Shown one piece after another: positions 7,490 through 12,866 of a DNA stretch of 12,866 nt (position 1 is the first letter of the stretch; the number at the start of each line of letters is the position of its first letter). The notes beneath the pieces are model-generated. The model had not been told where the DNA came from. It ran no database searches and saw only the letters and a list, made by a program, of their open reading frames with translations. The stretch comes from WYZ-LMO2 sp040514265 (GTDB lineage Archaea; Halobacteriota; Archaeoglobi; Archaeoglobales; Archaeoglobaceae), in contig JBEVCD010000010.1 of NCBI GenBank assembly GCA_040514265.1, positions 1-12,866 of the forward strand. The letters run 5' to 3'. The translations under genes and the position numbers were made by a program.

Positions 7490-8153
7490 CCAAACCCTTT
7501 TCGTAAACGACGTTTCCGACGACTATCGTGTCCGCGTACCTCAGCATCTCCTCCGCTTTCTCTTTGCTGTCTATTCCTCCCCCGTAGAATAGCCTGGCTG
7601 ACTTCAAAACACTCTTAACAGCTTTAACGATCTCCGGATCGCCGTAGGTTCCGCTGTACTCGATGTATATTATAGGCAGCTTCATCATCCTCTCGCCGAC
7701 GAGCGCGTAGCTAGCTGCCATTCTGGCATCCAGGTCGCATACAGCCTTGGTAACAGCTGCGACAGCTGAAAGGGGGTTAAGAACTATGTATCCCTCGAAG
7801 ACCACGTTTTCGAGAACACTTTCGAACTTCTCAAGCTCGTGGAAGTGCATTCTGACCCACTTTGCGTGTTTTCCCGTTATCCACTCTCCGTCCGCGGCGT
7901 TAAGAACGGTGGGAACGAAGATGTAGTCGGCATCGTAGACGACGTTGCTTGGATCCGAAGGCTCGACGACGGTCGGGAGTCCGTATTCCCTAACGGCGTC
8001 GAGCAACTTCTTAGCCTTCTCGCGGGTGACGTTCTGGGTTCCCGAGATCATCACGGCATCAGTGCCACTCTCAGCTACAGCCCTTATCAGCTCCTCGCTG
8101 TTCTCGCGATCCGGATCGAGCTTCGTTACGTGTTTCCAACTCCTCCAGTTCAT
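7464..8153 (-). CDS. Geranylgeranylglyceryl phosphate synthase
   Basis: This soluble TIM-barrel enzyme joins sn-glycerol-1-phosphate to geranylgeranyl diphosphate, the first ether bond and the committed, archaea-specific lipid step. The 229 residues show the PcrB/GGGPS pattern: TKLDPD at 10-15 with the metal- and substrate-binding K11 and D13, SGTQNVT at 37-43, the YIEYSGTYG block at 163-171, the phosphate-binding GGGI at 191-194, and VVGNVVYE at 211-218. YxEYSG together with the following glycine loops separates GGGPS from other TIM barrels. The ATG at 8153 shares a base with the stop of the upstream 57-codon gene (TGATG) and is preceded by GAGGTTGAGGTT. The gene directly upstream of the next pathway enzyme confirms the assignment. 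Confidence 0.95.
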   Translation of the reverse strand: MNWRSWKHVTKLDPDRENSEELIRAVAESGTDAVMISGTQNVTREKAKKLLDAVREYGLPTVVEPSDPSNVVYDADYIFVPTVLNAADGEWITGKHAKWVRMHFHELEKFESVLENVVFEGYIVLNPLSAVAAVTKAVCDLDARMAASYALVGERMMKLPIIYIEYSGTYGDPEIVKAVKSVLKSARLFYGGGIDSKEKAEEMLRYADTIVVGNVVYEKGLDAYLSTIP

Positions 8154-8326
8154 CAGAACCTCAACCTCTCGTCGATTTTCGCGGCATCCTTAGCGCAGAA
8201 GAATTCTCTCCCGATTTTTCTGAGGTAGGGACATTTTCTGCCAGTGTAACCGATTATGCAGAGCTCGCAATCCTCTTTGTAAACTCTCCTGAAACCGAGC
8301 TGCTCGGCTATTAACCTGAGGTTCAT
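8153..8326 (-). CDS. Small four-cysteine protein of unknown function (57 aa)
   Basis: This short gene encodes 57 residues from ATG 8324-8326 to TGA 8153-8155. Cysteines at 20, 23, 32 and 44 (DCELC, RKCPYL, FFCAKD) form a CxxC-x8-C-x11-C pattern able to hold one zinc ion or an iron-sulfur cluster. The protein is rich in Lys, Arg and Glu and lacks a signal peptide or membrane helix, so it is probably cytoplasmic. It starts inside the pfkB stop (ATGA, four-base overlap) and its stop overlaps the GGGPS start (TGATG). This exact fit between two genes is the main argument that it is real. I recognise no family. Possible roles are a metal-binding accessory or regulator of a neighbouring enzyme, but that is conjecture. 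Confidence 0.8.
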   Translation of the reverse strand: MNLRLIAEQLGFRRVYKEDCELCIIGYTGRKCPYLRKIGREFFCAKDAAKIDERLRF

Positions 8327-9192
8327 GTCTCAGCGTTGTTTTCGCCATATAAAATCTTTGTCAGAAACACCTCGACCTCTTCCCTGCTCGGAAAATTCCT
8401 AGCCCCCAGCCTCGACACGTTGTAAGCTCCGCAGAAGTTTCCGAGCTTAAGGCAGGTCTCAAGTGGCAAAGAGTTCATGAAGCCATAGAGGAATCCAGCC
8501 GCGAAGGCGTCGCCTGCTCCCGTAGTATCCACTACCCTCGCCGGATAGGCTTCGGCGAAGAACTCGCCCTCGTCGCAAACTACTCTGCTACCTTTAGCTC
8601 CGAGCGTAACCACGAGGTAGTCGACGAGTCCAGCAACTTTTTCCTTGCCCCCCAGCTCGGCGAGCTCTTCGGATGACAGTATGAGCATGTCTACAACTTC
8701 CAGCATGGGCTTCAGCTTTTCCAACCCCAGAGATGCGTATGGGAATCCGGGGTTTAGGATCTTGAAACCCCTCGAAATCCTCGCAACCTCGGTCTGAACC
8801 TCCAGGCTCCTCTCGCTCGGAAAAGGGTCGAAGTATATGTAGTCGGCTACGATTTTCTTCATCGGCGGATTAGCTGCCGCGTTTGGCTCCACCAGGAAAG
8901 TCCTCTCACCTTCGCTATCTACTATTACGTGCACTCTGCCGGTTCTATCGTAAACTTCCGCCTCCACCTCCGCAGCCGTATTTGCTATGAAGAATTCGGC
9001 GTCCCCGTCTCTACCTATCGCCGTGACTATCTTCGCATCGACGCCGAGCGTGGCGATGTTGTGCGCTACATTAGCGCCAGCGCCGCCAGCGCTTTTAGTG
9101 AAAGCTCTGACTATCGCATGCCCTCCTCTTCGAGGAAACTCGTCGACGACGTACACGTAATCCACAAGCGCCGGGCAGTGTGCGACGAACAT
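8323..9192 (-). CDS. PfkB-family (ribokinase-like) sugar or nucleoside kinase
   Basis: The 289-residue protein belongs to the PfkB family, which phosphorylates hydroxymethyl groups of sugars, nucleosides and related compounds with ATP. The first signature GGAGANVAHN is at 36-45. The second, DTTGAGDAFAAGF, is at 222-234, with the catalytic base D228 and the anion hole GAGD. Between them, GRDGDAEFF (60-68) and VVTLGAKGS (194-202) also fit the family. The N-terminus (FVAHCPALVDYVY) is slightly shorter than in many ribokinases but matches the first strand. The ATG at 9192 comes one base after the stop of the upstream gene. The substrate is not determined. Placement ahead of two lipid enzymes suggests a polyol, inositol or sugar connected with lipids, but such operons can also be accidental. 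Confidence 0.9.
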   Translation of the reverse strand: MFVAHCPALVDYVYVVDEFPRRGGHAIVRAFTKSAGGAGANVAHNIATLGVDAKIVTAIGRDGDAEFFIANTAAEVEAEVYDRTGRVHVIVDSEGERTFLVEPNAAANPPMKKIVADYIYFDPFPSERSLEVQTEVARISRGFKILNPGFPYASLGLEKLKPMLEVVDMLILSSEELAELGGKEKVAGLVDYLVVTLGAKGSRVVCDEGEFFAEAYPARVVDTTGAGDAFAAGFLYGFMNSLPLETCLKLGNFCGAYNVSRLGARNFPSREEVEVFLTKILYGENNAET

Positions 9193-9193
9193 T

Positions 9194-9763
9194 TCAGAAG
9201 TCTCCGCTCAGCAACGTCAGCGCAAACTCCCTGTTGCCCTTGAAGTCTATCGAGTAATTGTCCCAGAACACGCACGTGCCGAGGACTAAGAGCCCGCCGC
9301 TCTTGGCGGCAAAGACTTTTCTCCCGGCAACGTAGGCTTCTCCACCGGAAACGGAGGCTGAGCACGGCATCAGAACTTCTGTACCGTTCCACTCCACGAC
9401 GGGAAACATCTCGTCGCCGGCGTTCTTCTCGGGGTCGGTTATTACGTCGTAGTTCACCCTAACTCCGTGCTTTACGGCTACCCTGTTGACGTTCTCTGCA
9501 ACGCCGTCGAAGTTGTTGTAGTAGGCAGCCATTATAACCTTCTTGCCCTTCTTGAGCCAGCTATTCACCCTCGCGACGAGCCTCTGCTTGAAAAGCTTCT
9601 CCGGATAGTTGAAAACTATGACGTCGTACTCCCCGAGTTTGTAGAAACTCGAAACTTCCTCGATCTCGATCCCCTCCCGCTCGGCGTACGCTTTCAGCTT
9701 GGAGAAGTAGTAGTAGTCGTTTATCGAGAACTCACCCAGACTCGCGTCCCACGCAACCCGCAT
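9194..9763 (-). CDS. GIFT/DUF4350-like (GATase-fold) protein of unknown function
   Basis: The 189 residues look like a soluble alpha/beta protein of the GIFT/DUF4350 kind, a fold related to class I glutamine amidotransferases and shared with IFT52. Visible elements are EFSINDYYYFSKLKAYAE near the N-terminus, the strand YDVIVFNYP (46-54), a helix followed by KKVIMAAYYNN (74-84), MPCSASV (132-138), and a C-terminal strand GLLVLGTCVFWDN (157-169) followed by NREFALTLL (177-185). No convincing Cys-His-Glu amidotransferase triad is seen, so a binding or structural role is more likely than hydrolysis. No signal peptide or membrane helix is present. It is the first gene of the lipid operon. The ATG at 9763 has no Shine-Dalgarno site and sits at leaderless distance from a TATA box. 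The fold call rests on pattern memory and is only moderately sure. Confidence 0.7.
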   Translation of the reverse strand: MRVAWDASLGEFSINDYYYFSKLKAYAEREGIEIEEVSSFYKLGEYDVIVFNYPEKLFKQRLVARVNSWLKKGKKVIMAAYYNNFDGVAENVNRVAVKHGVRVNYDVITDPEKNAGDEMFPVVEWNGTEVLMPCSASVSGGEAYVAGRKVFAAKSGGLLVLGTCVFWDNYSIDFKGNREFALTLLSGDF

Positions 9764-9782
9764 ATCGGAGGCTTGGCACTCC

Positions 9783-9790
9783 TTAATATA
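9783..9790 (-). promoter_or_regulatory. TATA box of the ether-lipid operon, leaderless spacing
   Basis: On the minus strand the sequence TATATTAA is centred about 24 bases before the ATG at 9763, and the preceding bases (AAGCCTCCGAT) contain no Shine-Dalgarno site. This fits a transcript that begins at the start codon. It is the only clear promoter for the five-gene operon; downstream genes have no room for their own. Confidence 0.65.
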
Positions 9791-9799
9791 CTTCTCGCC

Positions 9800-9840
9800 T
9801 CAGTACAGGTCCTCGTCGAAAACGTACGTGACGAGGAAAC
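9800..9840 (-). CDS. C-terminal fragment of a gene cut by the second gap
   Basis: Minus-strand sequence leaving the gap contains an open frame ending FLVTYVFDEDLY then TGA at 9800-9802, just before the lipid-operon TATA box. The composition (hydrophobic strand then acidic tail) looks like a genuine protein end. It may be the end of the GNAT-like gene on the other side of the gap or of another gene. Twelve residues are too few to tell. Confidence 0.45.
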
Positions 9841-9940
9841 NNNNNNNNNNNNNNNNNNNNNNNNNNNNNNNNNNNNNNNNNNNNNNNNNNNNNNNNNNNN
9901 NNNNNNNNNNNNNNNNNNNNNNNNNNNNNNNNNNNNNNNN
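9841..9940. other. Assembly gap (100 Ns)
   Basis: Exactly 100 Ns, the second placeholder in the window. The lipid operon and the hemAB segment may not be true neighbours. Confidence 0.97.
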
Positions 9941-10218
9941 TCCTTTAGCCTGAGAAGCTGCGTGTACTCAAATTTTCCGCTCAGATTCTTCTTTTCGATC
10001 ACTCTCTTAATGTATGGGCAGGAAACTTTTACGTTCTTACCCTCAAGAATCTTCAGAACTTCCACAACGAGCTTAGAGGCGTACCCTTTACCCTCCTCAC
10101 CTTCAGCCGTTGCCGTCTCGATCAGATGGACTGCATCGTTCTCTTCGAAAACTATCCAGCTCAAGGTTCGCTCCCCTTCTTTCAACGCGAACTTTCCTTC
10201 CTCCTTAACCACCCTCAT
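9941..10218 (-). CDS. Small GNAT-like N-acetyltransferase, 3' end lost in gap
   Basis: Ninety-two codons are visible before the Ns. The layout matches the compact GNAT-like Acetyltransf_CG (YjdJ-like) proteins. An antiparallel sheet (WIVFEENDAVHLIETATA, 21-38) is followed by the acetyl-CoA pyrophosphate loop EGEEGKGYASKLV (39-51) and a helix, then VKVSCPYIKRVIEKK (63-77) near the end. Such proteins are about 90-110 residues, so little should be missing. The substrate is unknown. The ATG at 10218 is preceded by GAGGT with seven bases of spacing, and an A/T-rich GTTAAATTA at 10249-10257 might be its promoter. It is transcribed away from hemA. Confidence 0.75.
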
Positions 10219-10252
10219 TGTCCGAACCTCAAAAAGTGTTCGCTCCCGTAAT

Positions 10253-10513
10253 TTAACATTTTACCGGAAGCCTATCCCTGCCGTGTATCGCGTTTATCGC
10301 AGAACTCGTCGATGAGAGAGCGGCGAATGTCGAAGGAATCCAAGCTCTCCGGGAGATTTTGCTGCGGTACTAAAAGATTCCAGCCACGACAATCAGAATG
10401 GGGAGCTTGAATGCAACCAGAAAATCTTCGGTTTTTCCGATAAGAGCTCCAAGAGCGTTTATAGCTGTAAATATAACGATCACTGAGGTTAAAATGTTTG
10501 GATACTCCGGACT
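10253..10513 (-). pseudogene. Decayed fragment of an APC-type amino-acid permease
   Basis: This span lies in the long stretch between the GNAT-like gene and hemA. One minus-strand frame reads 47 residues (10513 to a TAG at 10370-10372) that look like two adjoining helices of an APC-superfamily permease: FTAINALGALIGKTED followed by FLVAFKLPILIVVAGIF. In this family an N-x-x-G-...-G-K-x-E-D loop commonly precedes a KxxIL helix. In the same frame beyond the TAG (10253-10369), TFAALSSTSSAINA then GRDRLPV resembles a later permease segment in which SAxNA and RDxxLP occur close together. The interior stop, the lack of a start, and the small size against more than 400 residues for intact members point to a remnant. 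The first segment is moderately convincing; the second could be chance. Confidence 0.42.
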
Positions 10514-10672
10514 CTAAATTTGCACCGTAAACTCCCGAAAGCGGGTGCCTGAGAACAGACCGTTCCTGTAGGCCTTCACATGAACTTACTACCGGACTGG
10601 GAAGTTCAAGGACTCTCGAATTCAGAGCCGGTTAGAGGTGATTATCGACATGTCCACCAGCAACTCGGTAAA
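10514..10672. other. Non-coding stretch upstream of hemA
   Basis: No gene is supported between the permease remnant and the hemA promoter. The only structure seen is a 7-base inverted repeat, TGAACTT (10581-10587) and AAGTTCA (10602-10608), plus a small GC hairpin around 10534-10545. An open frame continuous with hemA begins at 10580 but shows no family resemblance before 10703. Confidence 0.5.
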
Positions 10673-10680
10673 GTTTTAAG
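10673..10680 (+). promoter_or_regulatory. TATA box of hemAB
   Basis: GTTTTAAG is centred about 26-27 bases before the hemA ATG at 10703, giving a leader of zero to a few bases. The only ribosome-site-like bases are a weak AAGGG. The position independently supports 10703, not 10580, as the start. Confidence 0.6.
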
Positions 10681-10702
10681 TACGGAGTGTTACGAAGGGT
10701 TG

Positions 10703-11995
10703 ATGCAGATTTCGTGCTTAACACTCTCGCACAGGCAGGCTTGTGTTGAGGAAATAGAAAAAGTTTGGAAGAGCATCGATATTGTTTCCTTACTCCGAAA
10801 TTCGGGTCTGAAAGAGTCTGCTTTCATATTCACCTGCAACCGAATCGAAATATACGGAGTCGGCGAGAATAGCGGCGAAACGCTGGCTGAGATGGCAAAG
10901 GAGATCGGAATGGAGAAAGCTGAGCTGCTCGTCGGCGATGATTGTCTTAGGCATATACTTCGGGTCGCTTCTGGCTTGGAATCGATGATAGTCGGCGAAG
11001 ACCAGATTCTGGGTCAGGTGAGGTACTACCACAACCTCTGCAAGAAGGAGGGACTGTGCGGGGAGGTTCTCGACAGAGTGTTCAGGAAAGCTGTAAGTGT
11101 CGGCGTTAAGGTGAGGAGAGAAACGAGGATATCCAGGGGAGCTGTTTCGATCGGTTCTGCAGCCGTAGAGCTCGCGGAAAGAGAGCTCGGATCGCTGAGT
11201 GGTAAGAACGTCCTCCTCATAGGTGCTGGAGAAATGGGAACACTCGTCGCGAAAGCTCTAGCCGGGAAGAACGTGAACGCCATACTCATAGCAAACAGAA
11301 CATACGAGAAGGCTGTGGAGCTGGCTAAAAGGATCGGAGGAACAGCCGTGAGGTTCGACAAGCTTGAGGAGTGTCTGCGCATCGCCGACATAGTCATATC
11401 CGCTACATCAGCTCCGCACGTAATTCTGACGAGGGAGATCGTTGAAAAAGCCGTCGGCGGCAGGAAGCTGCTGATAATAGACATAGCACTTCCGAGGGAC
11501 GTCGATGACAGCGTCGGAGAACTCGAAAACGTTACTCTGCTGACGATCGATAACCTCAGGTCCATAAGTGAGGAGAACCTCAGGAGGAGACTTTCAGAGG
11601 TTGAGAAAGCGGAGAGGATAATCGAGACCGAACTCGAACACCTCAAGCTGATGCTGAGGGACTTGAGAGCTAAAAGAGCTATCGCGAGCATGTACTGTCT
11701 GGCGGAGAGGTACATAGACGAGGAGGTCGAGGAGCTTTTTGCTAAGCTCGCTTCCCGCTACAATGTCGGAGAGGATTGTAAGGACATCCTTTACGATTTT
11801 GCGAAGTCGCTGATAAGGAAGTTCCTCAGAAACCCGACCGTTAAGTTAAGGGAGGCTGTGAGGAACGGGAACCCGCACTACGCGGACGTGGTGGAGAAAT
11901 TGTTCGGTGGTGAGTATGTTTCCGCGCGTAAGGATGAGAAGGCTGAGGAGGGACATCTTAAGACCGCTCGTGCGGGAAACGAGGTTGAGCGTTGA
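10703..11995 (+). CDS. hemA: Glutamyl-tRNA reductase
   Basis: The enzyme reduces glutamyl-tRNA-Glu with NADPH to glutamate-1-semialdehyde, the first committed step of C5 tetrapyrrole synthesis. Haem, sirohaem, cobamides and F430-type cofactors all derive from it. The 430 residues contain the catalytic cysteine C45 in FTCNRIEIY (43-51), the SGLESMIVGEDQILGQV block at 90-106, the NADPH site GAGEMG at 174-179, the substrate-domain end near DIALPRDVD (260-268), and a C-terminal dimerisation helix region from about 290. The start is set at the ATG at 10703 (MQISCLTLSHR), which matches the family opening and the TATA spacing. The frame is open back to 10580, but those 41 codons look unlike any reductase. 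The last 26 codons overlap hemB in another frame, and the tail is Lys/Glu-rich and probably dispensable. Confidence 0.95.
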   Translation: MQISCLTLSHRQACVEEIEKVWKSIDIVSLLRNSGLKESAFIFTCNRIEIYGVGENSGETLAEMAKEIGMEKAELLVGDDCLRHILRVASGLESMIVGEDQILGQVRYYHNLCKKEGLCGEVLDRVFRKAVSVGVKVRRETRISRGAVSIGSAAVELAERELGSLSGKNVLLIGAGEMGTLVAKALAGKNVNAILIANRTYEKAVELAKRIGGTAVRFDKLEECLRIADIVISATSAPHVILTREIVEKAVGGRKLLIIDIALPRDVDDSVGELENVTLLTIDNLRSISEENLRRRLSEVEKAERIIETELEHLKLMLRDLRAKRAIASMYCLAERYIDEEVEELFAKLASRYNVGEDCKDILYDFAKSLIRKFLRNPTVKLREAVRNGNPHYADVVEKLFGGEYVSARKDEKAEEGHLKTARAGNEVER

Positions 11996-12866
11996 GCAGC
12001 TGGTAGTTCCGATATTCGTCGACGAAAACATAAACGAGCCAAAGGCGATAAACTCGATGCCGGGCTACTTCAGACTTCCGGTAGCACGAGTCGCCGACGA
12101 AGTTGGCGAGTGCCTCGAACTCGGGCTGAGGGCGTTCATACTCTTCGGAATCCCCAGCTACAAGGACGAGATCGGCAGCTCGGCTTTCGACAGTAACGGA
12201 GTCGTTCAGAAGGCTGTAAGGGTAATAAAAGCCGAGCATCCTGACGCCGTAGTGATAACGGACGTCTGCCTCTGCGAGTACACAACCCACGGGCACTGCG
12301 GGGTCGTGAGGGGCGGAAAGATCGTGAACGATGAAACTCTTCCGATCCTCGGGAAAGTAGCCGTCAGCCATGCGGAAGCCGGAGCAGACGTAGTAGCGCC
12401 TTCGGGCATGATGGACGGCATGGTAAAGGCGATTAGAGAAGCTCTGGACGGTGAGGGTTTCGAGGACGTCGCGATAATGAGCTACGCCGCAAAGTACGCT
12501 TCGAACTTTTACTCCCCCTTCCGCGAAGCGGCGGACAGCGGGTACAAGTTCGGCGACAGGAAGAGTTACCAGATGGACTTCCACAACGCGAGGGAGGCTA
12601 TGAGGGAAATCGAACTTGACATCGCCGAAGGCGCGGACATAGTCATGGTAAAACCGGCTTTAGCATACCTGGACATAATAAGCGCCGCGAAGCAGCGTTT
12701 CGACGTGCCGATAGCAGCATACAACGTGAGCGGGGAGTACAGCATGGTGAAGGCTGCAATCGAGAACGGCTGGTTGAGCGAGGAGGTGATTTACGAGGTG
12801 CTCGTAGCCATAAGGAGAGCCGGAGCCGACATTATAATCACATACCACGCGAAGGAAGTCGCAAAG
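11916..12866 (+). CDS. hemB: Delta-aminolevulinic acid dehydratase (porphobilinogen synthase), 3' end cut
   Basis: The enzyme condenses two 5-aminolevulinate molecules to porphobilinogen, two steps after HemA. The 317 visible codons start MFPRVRMRRLRRD, the classical ALAD opening, and run off the window only some residues short of the usual 320-330. The two Schiff-base lysines are K193 in MSYAAKYAS (188-196) and K246 in VMVKPALAYLD (243-253). The cysteines C118, C120 and C128 in DVCLCEYTTHGHCG form the catalytic zinc site, so this is the zinc-dependent type rather than the aspartate-rich magnesium type. The ATG at 11916 lies 80 bases inside hemA and follows GGTGGTGAG, a good ribosome site. 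HemL, which makes the intervening semialdehyde-to-aminolevulinate step, is not in the window. Confidence 0.95.
   Translation, partial: MFPRVRMRRLRRDILRPLVRETRLSVEQLVVPIFVDENINEPKAINSMPGYFRLPVARVADEVGECLELGLRAFILFGIPSYKDEIGSSAFDSNGVVQKAVRVIKAEHPDAVVITDVCLCEYTTHGHCGVVRGGKIVNDETLPILGKVAVSHAEAGADVVAPSGMMDGMVKAIREALDGEGFEDVAIMSYAAKYASNFYSPFREAADSGYKFGDRKSYQMDFHNAREAMREIELDIAEGADIVMVKPALAYLDIISAAKQRFDVPIAAYNVSGEYSMVKAAIENGWLSEEVIYEVLVAIRRAGADIIITYHAKEVAK

Noticed and set aside
10257..10373. Plus-strand frame ending AELVDERAANVEGIQALREIL
   Set aside because: It reads like a plausible helix but has no start codon, follows a stop, and is antisense to the better-supported permease remnant.
10522..10548. 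Hairpin with CCCG/CGGG or alternative GCACC/GGTGC stems
   Set aside because: Stems of four to five pairs in a GC-rich stretch are expected by chance, and there is no T-run, tRNA arm pattern or other RNA signature around them.
10580..10702. In-frame 41-codon extension upstream of hemA
   Set aside because: It has no family similarity, it includes the likely TATA box, and HemA proteins begin at the sequence encoded from 10703.
11026..11715. Minus-strand open frame of 229 codons inside hemA
   Set aside because: It is antisense to well-conserved hemA sequence, Ser/Leu-rich, and has no recognisable domain or start context.
1..12866. CRISPR arrays, insertion sequences, inteins, tRNA or rRNA genes
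   Set aside because: No regularly spaced repeats, transposase-like frames, intein blocks in infB or other genes, cloverleaf patterns or conserved rRNA stretches were found on either strand by eye.

Overview
The window reads as a scaffold from an archaeon, most likely a member of the Archaeoglobales or a close relative. Several things point this way. Both committed enzymes of archaeal ether-lipid synthesis are present, together with an archaeal IF5B. There are TATA-box promoters about 24-27 bases from start codons with no leader. Shine-Dalgarno sites are of the GGAGGTGA type, and AGG/AGA arginine and ATA isoleucine codons are common, as in thermophiles. An FmdE-type protein fits a lineage with methanofuran-linked C1 metabolism. 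The genus is an inference. Two runs of exactly 100 Ns (4059-4158 and 9841-9940) look like fixed-size scaffold-gap placeholders, so gene neighbourhoods are secure only within 1-4058, 4159-9840 and 9941-12866.

Segment 1 (1-4058, all minus strand) is one tightly packed operon. In transcription order it holds the tail of an unknown gene entering from the gap, a fused TsaA(TrmO)-FmdE-zinc ribbon protein, a lipoprotein substrate-binding protein, a FecCD/BtuC-type permease and its ATPase. The last four genes abut or overlap. The transporter imports a metal complex, cofactor or oxyanion that cannot be named from sequence. The linked FmdE protein makes a metal or metal-cofactor role plausible.

Segment 2 (4159-9840) begins with a possible divergent gene start running into the gap. 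Then come ndk and infB on the plus strand. The infB stop overlaps the stop of a convergent minus-strand operon by 4 bases. That operon reads from a leaderless promoter near 9783-9790: a GIFT/DUF4350-like protein, a PfkB-family kinase, a 57-residue four-cysteine protein (8153-8326), geranylgeranylglyceryl phosphate synthase, and digeranylgeranylglyceryl phosphate synthase. Every junction overlaps or has at most one spacer base. The last two enzymes make the two ether bonds of archaeal lipids; the first three genes have no established link to that pathway.

Segment 3 (9941-12866) carries a small GNAT-like gene cut by the gap and a 484-base stretch without an intact gene. That stretch seems to hold the decayed remnant of an amino-acid permease. 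It is followed by hemA and hemB, which overlap by 80 bases and begin tetrapyrrole synthesis from glutamyl-tRNA. hemB runs off the right edge a few residues short of its expected end.

Most genes are ordinary housekeeping. The points most worth a second look are the TsaA-FmdE fusion tied to a transporter, the four-cysteine micro-protein and its kinase and GIFT-like partners in the lipid operon, and the permease remnant upstream of hemA.
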